Shown here piece by piece: positions 25,264-34,581 of a stretch of DNA of 64,000 nt. The DNA is taken from positions 1 to 64,000 of the forward strand of contig JAMCPL010000030.1 of the NCBI GenBank assembly GCA_023379675.1. The letters are read 5' to 3'. How positions within the stretch are numbered: the stretch's first letter is position 1; each line of letters starts with the position of its first letter. The notes beneath the pieces are model-generated. The model ran no database searches and was not told the origin of the DNA. It was given only the letters and a program-made list of their open reading frames with translations. Position numbers and translations under genes: made by a program. This stretch comes from Actinomycetota bacterium. GTDB taxonomy: Bacteria; Actinomycetota; Acidimicrobiia; Acidimicrobiales; JAMCPL01.

Positions 25264-25269
25264 GGCTGC

Positions 25270-26766
25270 ATGACCAGATCCAAGACCGTCTTCAAATGTA
25301 ACAACTGCGGGATGACGCAGCCGCAGTGGTCGGGGCGCTGCCCGTCCTGTGAAGAGTGGAACGCCATTGACAGGATGCCGCAGCTCCCATCACCTCATGT
25401 CGCCACGGCCTCACTAGGAGAAGCACACACTTCCGACCTGCTCCACACGCATCCGGCCTACCGGACACCATGCCACGACGAGAGGTACGGCTCGTTCGGA
25501 GTCGGTTCGAGCAATGGCCTGGATACCGGCAACGAGCATGATAACGCGCCCCAGCCGACACCTCTGGGTGAGATCCCTGACATCACGTCGATGCGAGTCA
25601 CCACCGGTATCGCCGAACTGGACAGGGTACTTAGCGGGGGCCTCGTTGCGGGATCAGTCACGCTGGCTGCCGGTGAACCCGGAATAGGCAAGTCGACCCT
25701 TCTCCTGCAGGTACTCCGGTCAATCGCTTTACGTGGATATAATGCTCTACTCGTTTCGGCCGAAGAGTCTGCGAGCCAGGTCAAACTGCGTGCAGCCCGG
25801 CTCGGCTTCTTGCCCCCGACACTTCATGTGCTCGACAGCAGGAATGTCCTCGATATCGCAGCCTGTGTAGGGAACGTCTTGCCCAGTATTGTGGTGGTGG
25901 ATTCGATCCAGGCCATCTCTGACCCGGCGTTGGCTGGAGGAGCTGGTTCTCTGGCTCAGGTAAGGGCATGTTCGGATCTTCTTGCCGGAATTGCCAAGGC
26001 GACCATGATACCTTTTGTGCTGGTAGGCCATGTCACCAAGGATGGCACGCTGGCTGGTCCTAGGGTGCTCGAACACCTTGTCGACACAGTGCTCATCATG
26101 GAAGGAGACAGGCATCATGCCCTGCGGTCAGTATCAGCAGTCAAGCATCGTTTCGGTGCCACCGGCGAAACCGGACTCTTCCGGATGGAGCGTTCAGGTC
26201 TGGTGGAAGTGGACGACCCTTACGAGATGCTGCTCGGAGACCGCCCGGATCCGTCCACTCCCGGCAGTGTGGTATTTCCCGCCATGAGAGGAGAACGCCC
26301 CCTCTTGGTCGAGTTGCAGGCACTGGCCGCCCAGGCTCTTTTGCCGTCTCCAAAGCGGGTCGCGAAGCTTGTGGATCCGAGTAGGCTGCCTGCACTTCTG
26401 GCGGTCATTGATCAGCATGCGGGGATCGCGTCGAACCAATTCGATCTGTACGTATCCGCAGTGGGCGGCATAAAAGTCTACGAGCCTGCAAGCGACCTGG
26501 CGCTGCTCTCGGCCATCGTATCAGCGCTCAGATCGGTGCCGTTCCCCGCTGACACCATAGCGATAGGCGAGGTGGGTCTGGCTGGTGAGATACGCCGGGT
26601 TCCCGACCTGGAAAGGCGGATTGCCGAGGCAGCAAGGCTGGGCTTCCGGAAAGTCATTGCACCGATGTCGACAGAGACCAGGATAAAGGACATGGAGATA
26701 ATCCCAATCCGGCATGTCAATAGAGCGATCGCATATATCCGCAGCGGGAAGTTGCATGTTGCCTAA
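25270..26766 (+). CDS. radA: DNA repair protein RadA
   Basis: RadA (Sms) is a RecA-like ATPase that processes recombination intermediates. The 498-residue product has an N-terminal Zn finger (CNNCGMTQPQWSGRCPSC), a Walker A (GEPGIGKSTLLLQ), the RadA-specific KHRFG motif (usually KNRFG) and a C-terminal Lon-like domain (AIGEVGLAGEIRRVPDLERRIAEA). Between the finger and the ATPase lies an unusual insert of about 70 residues. The frame is open 88 codons upstream, but the Zn finger and promoter fix the start at 25270. disA follows 39 bp downstream, a pairing conserved in many bacteria. Confidence 0.93.
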   Translation: MTRSKTVFKCNNCGMTQPQWSGRCPSCEEWNAIDRMPQLPSPHVATASLGEAHTSDLLHTHPAYRTPCHDERYGSFGVGSSNGLDTGNEHDNAPQPTPLGEIPDITSMRVTTGIAELDRVLSGGLVAGSVTLAAGEPGIGKSTLLLQVLRSIALRGYNALLVSAEESASQVKLRAARLGFLPPTLHVLDSRNVLDIAACVGNVLPSIVVVDSIQAISDPALAGGAGSLAQVRACSDLLAGIAKATMIPFVLVGHVTKDGTLAGPRVLEHLVDTVLIMEGDRHHALRSVSAVKHRFGATGETGLFRMERSGLVEVDDPYEMLLGDRPDPSTPGSVVFPAMRGERPLLVELQALAAQALLPSPKRVAKLVDPSRLPALLAVIDQHAGIASNQFDLYVSAVGGIKVYEPASDLALLSAIVSALRSVPFPADTIAIGEVGLAGEIRRVPDLERRIAEAARLGFRKVIAPMSTETRIKDMEIIPIRHVNRAIAYIRSGKLHVA

Positions 26767-26805
26767 GAGGTCGGCACTCCGCACACGCAGCCAAAATGAT
26801 ATATT

Positions 26806-28065
26806 ATGGTATCAGTGACTAGTGGGAATAGCGCACCGGAACCGTTGGATGCTCTGCCCCTCTTGGCGGTAGGCATGCCCGTAAGAGAAGGCTTGGAGCG
26901 CGTAGTCCAAGCTCATCGGGGGGCGCTGGTGGTCATGAGCGACGGAGAGGAAGTACTTGCCCTGTGCTCCGGTGGATTCCTGCTAAACGCTGAATTCAGC
27001 CCACAGCGCCTTGCCGAACTGGCCAAGATGGACGGTGCGATTGTCCTTTCGAAAGATGCTTCGCGCATAGCCAGAGCCAATGTGCACTTGGTTCCAAACC
27101 ATTCCATACCTACCTCCGAAACAGGTACCCGCCACAGGACCGCTGAAAGGGTAGCCAGATCCACTGGTGTCCCTGTAGTGTCGGTGTCCACGGCAATGGG
27201 TGTTATCACGCTGTACGAGGGCACGCGAAAGCACGTTCTCAGGGACGGACGCCACCTATCTAACCAGGCATCACAGGTCATACAGACACTCGCCCGTTTT
27301 CGCCAGCGCTTCGACGCGGCCGTCTCATCACTTTCCGCACTCGAGCTGGAAGATGCTGTAACCATGCGTGATGTGGCCTTGGCCGTGCAGCCCGCTGAAC
27401 TTGTCTGCAGACTTGCTGCGGAAGTGAACGGGTACCTCATAGAACTCGGAGAGGATGGCAGGCTGCTCAAATTGCAGCTCGATGAGCTTGCGGCCGGAGT
27501 GGAAGCAACTCGCGACCTGATAGTCCGGGACTACATGCACATGATGAGCAAAGACGGCGCCGGTGCTGGCATGCAACCTCCAGCGGCTCACCACCATGGA
27601 CACCTCGAGACGGACAGGGAAAGGAAGTCCGGCCCCAAGCAACCTGTTGTACGCTTGCTGGACGGATCGGGTGTGCCATCCATTGGCAGAGGATCGCGTA
27701 ACGCTCCCACTCATGCAGCATCGAATGGTACGTGGGATAGGGCTCTACAGATATTGCAGAACCTGGACACCGAAGAACTGGCCAATCTGGACACCCTCAC
27801 TGAAGCGATCGGCATCCAGGTGGAATCGGATCAGGTGGATGGCTCGGTAGGTCCAAAAGGATACAGGCTGCTGCACCGTCTACCCAACCTGCCCGAACCG
27901 GTAATTGATCGGATAGTGGAGCATTTCGGCAGCCTCCAGGCCATTATGCGTGCGTCCCAGAAATCACTGGAGGAAGTGGAGGGGGTAGGGGTAGGACGTG
28001 CCACGTCGCTCAGGAATGGGTTGGCTCGTCTTGCCGAATCCAGCATCCTGGAACGCTACGAGTAA
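26806..28065 (+). CDS. disA: Diadenylate cyclase DisA
   Basis: DisA makes cyclic di-AMP from two ATP and scans DNA for lesions. The 419-residue product has the DAC domain with MDGAIVLSKD (DGA) and GTRHRTAERVA (RHR), the two catalytic motifs, then a helical spine and C-terminal helix-hairpin-helix repeats (HRLPNLPEPVIDRIVEHFGSL; EEVEGVGVGRATSLRNGL). The length is above the usual 350 or so because of an insert of about 70 residues near 255-325. TATATT abuts the ATG at 26806, so the true start may be the GTG at 26815. It follows radA. Confidence 0.92.
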   Translation: MVSVTSGNSAPEPLDALPLLAVGMPVREGLERVVQAHRGALVVMSDGEEVLALCSGGFLLNAEFSPQRLAELAKMDGAIVLSKDASRIARANVHLVPNHSIPTSETGTRHRTAERVARSTGVPVVSVSTAMGVITLYEGTRKHVLRDGRHLSNQASQVIQTLARFRQRFDAAVSSLSALELEDAVTMRDVALAVQPAELVCRLAAEVNGYLIELGEDGRLLKLQLDELAAGVEATRDLIVRDYMHMMSKDGAGAGMQPPAAHHHGHLETDRERKSGPKQPVVRLLDGSGVPSIGRGSRNAPTHAASNGTWDRALQILQNLDTEELANLDTLTEAIGIQVESDQVDGSVGPKGYRLLHRLPNLPEPVIDRIVEHFGSLQAIMRASQKSLEEVEGVGVGRATSLRNGLARLAESSILERYE

Positions 28066-28207
28066 CGCCTCGCTGCTCACTACGACTCTCTGAAGCCGCC
28101 AGTATCCCCTTGGCTGTATTTGCTACATTTTCTTGGCTCGCTCTTGGCGCTATTTCCCGCCCGTACTCCACTGTACTGCAACGATTACGAACGAGATACC
28201 AAATTGA

Positions 28208-28213
28208 GCTATA
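28208..28213 (+). promoter_or_regulatory. Candidate -10 element of carD
   Basis: TATAAT lies about 145 bp upstream of the carD start. It implies a long leader, in contrast to the leaderless genes nearby. No strong -35 is visible. Confidence 0.35.
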
Positions 28214-28357
28214 ATGGTGGTAGGCTCCACGATGGGAAAGGACACGGCATTAGACAAATGGATCGGGCAACCGCGTATGACCAGCGTGAGCTTGCATTGC
28301 CGGCTTGCCGGATTACTGGGTACCAGCCAGGCAACTGGATAATTCAAGGAGGCTCGA

Positions 28358-28834
28358 TTGTTTGAAAAAGGCGACAGGGTGGTCTATCCTCATCATGGTG
28401 CTGCCGTAGTCGAGAGGAGGGAAGTAAAGAAGGCATTCGGGGAAGAGAAGGAATACCTCGTGTTGCGGCTTGCTTACGGAGATCTAACTCTCATGGTTCC
28501 AACGGACAATACCGAGAGTGTCGGGTTGCGAGAAGTGATCAATGACGAAGAAGTGGAGGAGGTATTTGCCGTTCTAAGCAAGAAGGGCGCCAGGATGCCT
28601 ACCAACTGGTCCCGCCGTTACAAGAACCACTCCGAAAAGCTCCGTTCAGGAGACATATACCAGGTGGCCGAAGTTGTTCGGAATCTGTCTATCAGGGACA
28701 AGGACAAGGGATTGTCCGCCGGTGAGAAGAGAATGCTTGCGCGTGCACGCCAGATCCTCATTTCTGAGCTCACCTTTGCACTGAATGCCAGCGAGGAGGA
28801 AGCAGCTCAGCGGCTGGATGAGTTGCTGTCATAA
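28358..28834 (+). CDS. carD: CarD-family transcription regulator
   Basis: CarD binds RNA polymerase beta (N-terminal RID domain) and stabilises open complexes, chiefly at rRNA promoters. The product is 158 residues, the normal length: FEKGDRVVYPHHGAAVVERREV is the RID onset, and the helical C-terminal DNA-binding part includes SRRYKNHSEKLRSGDIYQVAEVVRNL. The start is TTG, 9 nt after AAGGAGG. The 3' end lies 2 bp before ispDF, an arrangement common in actinobacteria. Confidence 0.93.
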   Translation: MFEKGDRVVYPHHGAAVVERREVKKAFGEEKEYLVLRLAYGDLTLMVPTDNTESVGLREVINDEEVEEVFAVLSKKGARMPTNWSRRYKNHSEKLRSGDIYQVAEVVRNLSIRDKDKGLSAGEKRMLARARQILISELTFALNASEEEAAQRLDELLS

Positions 28835-28836
28835 CT

Positions 28837-30201
28837 GTGCCGGGTCACCCCAGTACTTGGGCGATAGTCGTTGCCGCCGGTAAGGGAGAGCGTTTTGGAT
28901 CGCTGAAGCAAGTGGCCCTACTCGGTGGCATGCCGTTGATCGAATGGTCATTGCTGCTCTTTGCCCAGCCGGCCGGCCAGTCACTGGTCGATGGAATCGT
29001 GCTGGTGGTTCCCGCCGGTGGCGCGGGCAAATACAAACCTGGCACCGTAGTGGACTGGGAATTTCCAGCATACGGGCAGTGGGAGGTGGACGGGAAAATG
29101 GCCATGGCAAGCTCGGTACCTGAGGCTCCACCCTACCTTGAGGCCGGGCTCAGCCCAACCTATGGTCGGCATATCCCGGGTAAGCCGGTCGTGCATATAG
29201 TTGCCGGCGGGGCGAGCAGATCGGCCTCGGTTAGATATGGGCTTGAACGAGTGCCTGCCGGCGCTGAAATCATAGTTGTACATGATGCAGGTCGCCCGCT
29301 TGCGAGCTATAAGCTTGTCTTGTCAGTAATCAATGCCGTGCGCATGGGCGCAGCAGGTGCGGTGCCTGTTACTGGCGTAGTCGATACGATCAAGGAAGTC
29401 GAGGGCCGGAAGGTACTGCGTACGCTGGACCGGTCCCGTTTGGCTGTAGTGCAGACGCCCCAGGCATTTAGGGCTGGCGTCCTTAGAAGGGCGCACGATC
29501 CGGGCGTGGATGCCACAGATGATGCGGCGCTGGTCGAGGCGCTGGGTGAGGAGGTTGTAACGGTGCCAGGAGAAGGGAAGAACTGCAAAATCACGACTGC
29601 TGATGACCTGGCTCGCCTGGATGCAATGATTGGAACCGGCGAGACCGGTACCCGTCCATCCATCACCCTCCGCACAGGCCAGGGTATAGATATGCACCGT
29701 TTCGACTCCGGCAGCTACCGCCCTGGCAACACCGATCCCGCCCATCCTGAGGATCCTGCCGATCTTGCCAGACAGGCTGACCGGCTCGTGCTCGGAGGCG
29801 TGCGCATACCCTTCCACAAGGGATTAGTGGGGCATTCCGATGCTGACGTCGTGACTCATGCTGTTACTGATGCCCTTCTGGGCGCCGCCGGACTTGGCGA
29901 TATAGGCCGCCACTTTCCCGATACTGATACAAAATGGTCAGGAGCGGATTCCATGGAGATGCTCAGCCAGGTGATGGCAATGCTGCGTGATCACTCGCTT
30001 TCAGTTGTCAACGCCGACATCACCATCATTGCCGAAAGGCCGATGCTCTCTCCCCATATCGCCAGCATCCAGTCACGGCTGGCTGGAGTCACTGGCGGGC
30101 ATGTCAACGTGAAGGCCACCAGGCCGGAAGGGCTCGGATCGTTGGGACAGGGCGAGGGAATCGCATGCCTGGCCAATGTCCTGCTGTCAGGAGCACCGTA
30201 A
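28837..30201 (+). CDS. ispDF: Bifunctional IspD/IspF enzyme of the MEP isoprenoid pathway
   Basis: The fusion catalyses CTP transfer to MEP (IspD) and cyclisation to MEcPP (IspF). IspD covers about residues 1-265: WAIVVAAGKGERFGSLKQ (nucleotide loop), ASRSASVRYGLE and VHDAGRP. IspF covers 285-454: GIDMHRFDSG, metal site HSDADVVTHAVTDALLGAAGLGDIG and FPDTD. IspD contains an insertion of roughly 50 residues (about 70-118) absent from typical enzymes, and IspF a smaller one after DMHRFD. The GTG start directly follows carD, and rlmB follows after 1 bp, so a carD-ispDF-rlmB operon is likely. Confidence 0.92.
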   Translation: MPGHPSTWAIVVAAGKGERFGSLKQVALLGGMPLIEWSLLLFAQPAGQSLVDGIVLVVPAGGAGKYKPGTVVDWEFPAYGQWEVDGKMAMASSVPEAPPYLEAGLSPTYGRHIPGKPVVHIVAGGASRSASVRYGLERVPAGAEIIVVHDAGRPLASYKLVLSVINAVRMGAAGAVPVTGVVDTIKEVEGRKVLRTLDRSRLAVVQTPQAFRAGVLRRAHDPGVDATDDAALVEALGEEVVTVPGEGKNCKITTADDLARLDAMIGTGETGTRPSITLRTGQGIDMHRFDSGSYRPGNTDPAHPEDPADLARQADRLVLGGVRIPFHKGLVGHSDADVVTHAVTDALLGAAGLGDIGRHFPDTDTKWSGADSMEMLSQVMAMLRDHSLSVVNADITIIAERPMLSPHIASIQSRLAGVTGGHVNVKATRPEGLGSLGQGEGIACLANVLLSGAP

Positions 30202-30202
30202 C

Positions 30203-31237
30203 ATGCCGGGTAAGGCCACCGGGAGAACTCCGAGGGCAGGGGGAGCCAAAGGCGCTCGCAGGAACCCGTCTGGGACTGGAAACTCGCGGCGTCCTGGCCG
30301 TACAGGCCGCCGGAAGCCTGCCCAGCCACGGCGGCCGGCCAGTGGAGGGATACGCAACCCTGTTGCAGGTAGAGCACGTAGTATGCCGCTAGCGCAGGTA
30401 CCACAACGAGGCGCGTTGGATGATCGCGGACTCGGGGGAGACCAGGTGGAAGGGCGCAGGTCCGTACTGGAACTACTGGCCTGCGGCAGGCGAAACGTGC
30501 ATGCGGTGTTCATGGAGGAGGGGCTGGAACCTTCCCCCATCCTCGAGGACATCGAGAACTTGACTCGAAAGCGGCACATCAGGCTGATCGAACTTCCGCC
30601 TGCGAAGATGGAGCAGGAAGCACTCTCCCAATCGTACCAGGGCGTCATCGCCAGGGCAGCATCCCTGGACCTGTATACTGTCGACGACCTTGCAATGGGT
30701 GTAGTACCAAGCAGCAACCCCTTCCCGGCAAGTGCAAGTGCAGAATCTTTGACCCGAACGGCCCGCGCCATTCCGTTCCTCGTACTGCTCGACGGAATCA
30801 CCGATCCGCACAATCTGGGCTCCATCCTGAGAAGCGCTGAAAGTGCGGGCGCCACTGGCATCGTGCTACCCCGGCACCGCTCGGCACGCATAACTGCAGT
30901 GGCGACAAAAGCAGCGTCGGGTGCCGTCGAACACCTTAATTTCGCTCTGGTGGGCGGTATACCTGCAACCCTTATGGAGCTGGAGAAGATGGGGGTACAG
31001 ACCATAGGTTTCGACTCAGCTGCACACACATCGCTCTATGATGTGAGTACAAGTCCATCCGATCCGGTGGCATTGGTCTTCGGCTCCGAGGGCAAGGGCT
31101 TGAGCCAGCTCACCAAGCGCAGATGCTCCGTTCTGGTATCGATACCTCAGTATGGTAAAATAGATTCCCTGAACGTGGCAGCGGCAGCAGCAGTGGGACT
31201 GTCCCATGTGGCCAGGGTGCGATCACACATCATGTGA
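30203..31237 (+). CDS. rlmB: TrmH-family 23S rRNA 2'-O-ribose methyltransferase, RlmB-like
   Basis: A SpoU/TrmH-class enzyme with a trefoil-knot SAM site. The 344-residue product has a basic, Arg/Gly/Pro-rich N-terminal tail (about 60 residues), the substrate-binding domain (VEGRRSVLELLACGRRNVHAVF) and the methyltransferase with LDGITDPHNLGSILRSAES, LVFGSEGKGLSQL and IPQYGKIDSLNVAAAAAVGL. RlmB methylates G2251 of 23S rRNA in E. coli numbering; the exact site here is inferred. The start at 30203 lies 1 bp after the ispDF stop, with AGGAG upstream. Confidence 0.9.
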   Translation: MPGKATGRTPRAGGAKGARRNPSGTGNSRRPGRTGRRKPAQPRRPASGGIRNPVAGRARSMPLAQVPQRGALDDRGLGGDQVEGRRSVLELLACGRRNVHAVFMEEGLEPSPILEDIENLTRKRHIRLIELPPAKMEQEALSQSYQGVIARAASLDLYTVDDLAMGVVPSSNPFPASASAESLTRTARAIPFLVLLDGITDPHNLGSILRSAESAGATGIVLPRHRSARITAVATKAASGAVEHLNFALVGGIPATLMELEKMGVQTIGFDSAAHTSLYDVSTSPSDPVALVFGSEGKGLSQLTKRRCSVLVSIPQYGKIDSLNVAAAAAVGLSHVARVRSHIM

Positions 31238-31438
31238 GCCACCTCTCCAGTATCACCCTGGATGTAGAAGGGAGTCGTGGGCATGTGGTGCAATATGACG
31301 AAACTGAAGGCGCCAGACCACATGCCGTTTCTCGAAGTACCACTAAGTATCTCGCTGATCAGGATATCCGTGCGCCCACGATCCCTACCGGGCGGCTGGG
31401 AGCAGCCGCTGGGATACCGGCCCTATACCGTTTTCCGA

Positions 31439-33052
31439 TCAAGCAGGCTGGTAGAAATCGTAAAACTGCTTGCGCAGGACATGCTTCTGTACCTTCCCCG
31501 TAGCAGTACGCGGCATCTCATCCACGAAGATGACGGCTTTAGGAGCTTTGAACGAAGCGATCTGTTGCTTTGTCTTTGCGATTACCTGCTCTGGATCAAG
31601 GCTCACGCCCGGCCGGGGTATCGCCACCGCCGTGATTGCCTCCCCCCACCTGTCATGAGGCAAACCGATGACGACCACCTCCATGATTCCCTCCTCAGCA
31701 GCATAGATGGCCTTTTCCACCTCTATCGATGCCACGTTCTCGCCGCCGGTCTTGATGACGTCCTTGGTGCGATCATCAAACCATAGAATCCCGTGCTCGT
31801 CGAAATGGCCTGTATCGCCGGAATGGAACCAGCCGTACTGGAAAGCAGTGGAGGTAGCCTCCTCGTCATGCAGGTAACCTTCCATGGCATGGGGTCCCCT
31901 GTACACTATCTCGCCGACTTCACCCGGAGCCAAGATGCCACCATTCTCATCCATGACAGCGGTCTGCACATTCACGATCTGGCTTCCCACTGACCCGGGA
32001 TAACTGAGCTGATCCTCTGGCTTGAACACTGTGGTAAGGGGCGCCATCTCGGTCTGACCAAACCCTAGAGCGAACTCGCACTTGAAAGTTTCTATGGCGC
32101 GCTTCAAGTCTTTGTCCGGCATGGGAGCCATAGCGTAAAGCGCCCTTCTCAGGCTGGACAGATCGCGCTTGTGGATATCGGGGTGATCGATCATGATCCG
32201 GTACATCATGGGCAAGCCGAATACAAAGGTAATCTTTTCACGCTCAACTAGTTCCAGCAAGGCTGCGGGATCAAATGTCCTCATCACAAAAATTGTGCCT
32301 CCCACTGCGATAGCCGGAGTGATGACGCCATTGAGCTGGGCGGTGTGGAAGAATGGCATCATTGCGGCCGTCCTCTCCTTGGCTGTAAACCCAGATTCGA
32401 CCACACACGTCATGGACTCCAGGTAGATCGAGAGATGGCTGCCCACCACACCCTTTGGTGCAGAAGTGGTCCCACTCGTATAAAGATACGTCAGGGGGTC
32501 CCGGTCCTCTATATACACCTGTGGCTCATCGGCATTGCCCTCACTGAGGAGATCCCAGAACCGGTGAAAACCGGCCGGCCTGATCCCCATCAGCACATTG
32601 CCGGCCTGATCCCCATCGCCGATACCTGGTGCCAATATTACATCGCTGAGTGTTGAAACGCTGTCGAGAGCCAGCAAGACATTAGCGACCAGCTGACTCT
32701 CCACAACAATCCCCCGCGCCTTGCAATGATCAAGGACGTACGCGATCTCTGCGGCCTGCCATCCCGTATTGATCGGGACGCATACCACGCCCAGCTTCGC
32801 GCAGGCATAGTAAGTGAGTACAAACTCCAGACTGTTCCCAGCCAGTATGGAAAGCCTGCCTCCTCTCGAATATCCCTGATTGGCCAGCGAGTTTGCCAGC
32901 TGGTTTACGTGCTCGTTCAATTCCCCATAGGTGAGTCTCTTACCACCGTCGACGATGGCAAGCTTTTCAGGCATCCGCCACGCCGTCCGGGTAAGAGTGT
33001 CGCCCATATTCAGCCTGGTGATGATGTTACGGTTACGCGTGTCCAAGTCCAT
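31439..33052 (-). CDS. AMP-forming acyl-CoA synthetase
   Basis: Adenylate-forming ligase of about 537 residues that activates a carboxylic acid to acyl-AMP and then acyl-CoA. The P-loop-like YLYTSGTTSAPKGVV, the GFGQTEM (A5) block, the WFHSGDTGHFDEHG (A7) block and C-terminal RTATGKVQK (A10, catalytic Lys) are all present. The overall pattern is that of medium/long-chain fatty-acid CoA ligases; the chain length is not readable. The start at 33052 follows TATGAT by 7 nt; the frame is open 19 codons further. It stands alone between rlmB and tRNA-Ser. Confidence 0.87.
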   Translation of the reverse strand: MDLDTRNRNIITRLNMGDTLTRTAWRMPEKLAIVDGGKRLTYGELNEHVNQLANSLANQGYSRGGRLSILAGNSLEFVLTYYACAKLGVVCVPINTGWQAAEIAYVLDHCKARGIVVESQLVANVLLALDSVSTLSDVILAPGIGDGDQAGNVLMGIRPAGFHRFWDLLSEGNADEPQVYIEDRDPLTYLYTSGTTSAPKGVVGSHLSIYLESMTCVVESGFTAKERTAAMMPFFHTAQLNGVITPAIAVGGTIFVMRTFDPAALLELVEREKITFVFGLPMMYRIMIDHPDIHKRDLSSLRRALYAMAPMPDKDLKRAIETFKCEFALGFGQTEMAPLTTVFKPEDQLSYPGSVGSQIVNVQTAVMDENGGILAPGEVGEIVYRGPHAMEGYLHDEEATSTAFQYGWFHSGDTGHFDEHGILWFDDRTKDVIKTGGENVASIEVEKAIYAAEEGIMEVVVIGLPHDRWGEAITAVAIPRPGVSLDPEQVIAKTKQQIASFKAPKAVIFVDEMPRTATGKVQKHVLRKQFYDFYQPA

Positions 33053-33059
33053 AATGCAA

Positions 33060-33065
33060 ATCATA
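33060..33065 (-). promoter_or_regulatory. -10 element of the acyl-CoA synthetase gene
   Basis: TATGAT on the minus strand precedes the ATG at 33052 by 7 nt, fitting a leaderless transcript. Confidence 0.45.
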
Positions 33066-33340
33066 ATCGTTTGCAGGTTTGCAATGCTCGTCAACCGCAT
33101 TCTCGGCAACGAATAATTGCCAGTTTTGTCAGATTTTAAACCAGTACTGGCCGGAGAGCCGCATTATTATTTTCATCCAGTCACCGTTTTCAAGGTGATA
33201 CAACCCTCCATGTCTCTGGCACGAAAATGCTTACTCGAGCGGATTGCCGATGATTTACAGGCCGATGATTTACAGGGAGTCCACCCGACTCTATGCCACT
33301 GATGGTAGGTGGTCCGGTAGGAATTTGCGCGTGCTGCCTG

Positions 33341-33426
33341 GAGGAGTGCGAGAGTGGACGGATCGGACGGTCTCGAAAACTGTTGTGGTTGCAAGGCCAT
33401 CGTGGGTTCGAATCCCATCTCCTACG
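33341..33426 (+). tRNA. tRNA-Ser (anticodon CGA)
   Basis: A type II tRNA of 86 nt with a long variable arm. The anticodon loop is CTCGAAA, giving CGA, which reads UCG. The T-arm (GTGGG TTCGAAT CCCAT) and anticodon stem (ACGGT/ACTGT) are normal. The acceptor GGAGGAG pairs with CTCCTAC except for a G2-A71 mismatch. CCA is not encoded. Confidence 0.88.
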
Positions 33427-33448
33427 CGCCAACCCTTGTTCTTCAAGT

Positions 33449-34054
33449 CTATATGTCCAGTTTGCGAGCAGACTCAAACCGCTTGCTGACATCTTCCCAG
33501 TTGACTACCGACCACAGAGCGTTGACGAAGTCTGCCCGTACATTACGGTAATGGAGGTAGTAAGCATGTTCCCATACGTCGAACACCAGTAGTGGTACGC
33601 TGCCGTTACCCAGGTTGCCGTGATGATCGTAGACCTGCTCGACCACCAGCTTCTTGCCTAATGGTTCGTAGGCAAGAGCTCCCCAACCAGAGCCCTGAAC
33701 CAGTATGGAGGCTTGGGTGAGTTGGGCTCTGAATGCATCGAAGGAACTGAAATGTTCGGTGATTGCAGCAGCAAGTTCACCTTCCGGCTGTCCACCTCCA
33801 CCAGGTACGAGGTTCTTCCAGAATATGGAATGCAACACATGTCCGGAGATATTGAACGCCAGTGTCTTTTCTAGACCGACCAGTGAGTTGAAGTCGTTCG
33901 TTCCCCGCACTTCTGCGAGGCGTTCGAGTGTCGTGTTGGCACCAGCGACGTAGGCGGCATGGTGCTTTGAGTGGTGGAGTTCCAGATTCTCACCGGAATA
34001 GTATGGTTCGAGAGCCGAGTAATCGTATGGAAGTTCCGGAAGGGTGTAGGTCAT
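33449..34054 (-). CDS. sodA: Superoxide dismutase, Fe/Mn type
   Basis: The 201-residue enzyme turns superoxide into oxygen and hydrogen peroxide. Metal ligands are in [13 protein letters not shown] (His near 26), [11 protein letters not shown] (His near 73) and the hallmark [13 protein letters not shown] (Asp and His). The length is standard. Choosing Mn or Fe needs biochemistry. AAGGAGAT lies before the ATG, so the gene is leadered. No signal peptide is present, so it is cytosolic. Confidence 0.95.
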   Translation of the reverse strand: MTYTLPELPYDYSALEPYYSGENLELHHSKHHAAYVAGANTTLERLAEVRGTNDFNSLVGLEKTLAFNISGHVLHSIFWKNLVPGGGGQPEGELAAAITEHFSSFDAFRAQLTQASILVQGSGWGALAYEPLGKKLVVEQVYDHHGNLGNGSVPLLVFDVWEHAYYLHYRNVRADFVNALWSVVNWEDVSKRFESARKLDI

Positions 34055-34354
34055 TTCAATCTCCTTTGTGTAATATTCCCTTTGATGTTACCTGCACGGG
34101 CATTCATGCCTGCGCAGCGTGGCATCATGCAGCCATTGCGCTGTGCCTTTCTTTAAGTATAGGGGAGGGAAGAGACCAGGTGTGTCGCTCCGGAAACAAT
34201 CGTTTGATTGGGCCGGCTCGGGTAGGGCCAAGTTTCGTGGCTCTCTCCATTCCATGCTCATGTGGCGCCTTCGCGATGCAGTGGAAACGTTCCAGTTGCC
34301 CTGCTTCCCAGGTTGCCTTCTGCGTTACCGGAACTACGTAGAAGGCAACAAAGC

Positions 34355-34384
34355 GAAGAGCCCCGTGTATTCACGGGGCTCTTC
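34355..34384. terminator. Strong hairpin, probable terminator of the MFS gene
   Basis: GAAGAGCCCCGTG and CACGGGGCTCTTC form a perfect 13-bp stem around a TATT loop. On the minus strand it is followed by GCTTTGTT, a weak T tract. It lies between the MFS gene and sodA, both on the minus strand. Confidence 0.7.
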
Positions 34385-34476
34385 CATCTGGTATGTAGCA
34401 GTGGAGAGAAATAGTGGACAATACCTGACTCGCAAGCCCAGACCCAGGTCCACACCCGGACCCGGACCCGGACCCA

Positions 34477-34581
34477 GGTGCTAGTGGGCCAGGTGCTAGT
34501 GGGCCAGGTGCTAGTGGGCCAGGTGCTAGTGGGCCAGGTGCTAGTGGGCCAGGTGCTAGTGGGCCAGGTGCTAGTGGGCAA
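34477..34581. repeat. Seven tandem 15-bp units at the MFS stop codon
   Basis: Seven copies of GGTGCTAGTGGGCCA lie head to tail; the last ends CAA. On the minus strand each unit carries CCCACTAG, the sequence around the stop codon of the MFS gene, so the array grew from the gene's own end. A GGACCC-type hexamer repeat adjoins it at about 34457-34476. Confidence 0.9.

Noticed and set aside
33173-33492. Minus-strand frames with MGFEPTMALQPQQFSRPSDPSTLALL and similar
   Set aside because: They are antisense to tRNA-Ser(CGA), the same artefact.
34477-34581. Possible CRISPR array
   Set aside because: The seven units are contiguous with no spacers and lie over a stop codon, and no cas gene is near.
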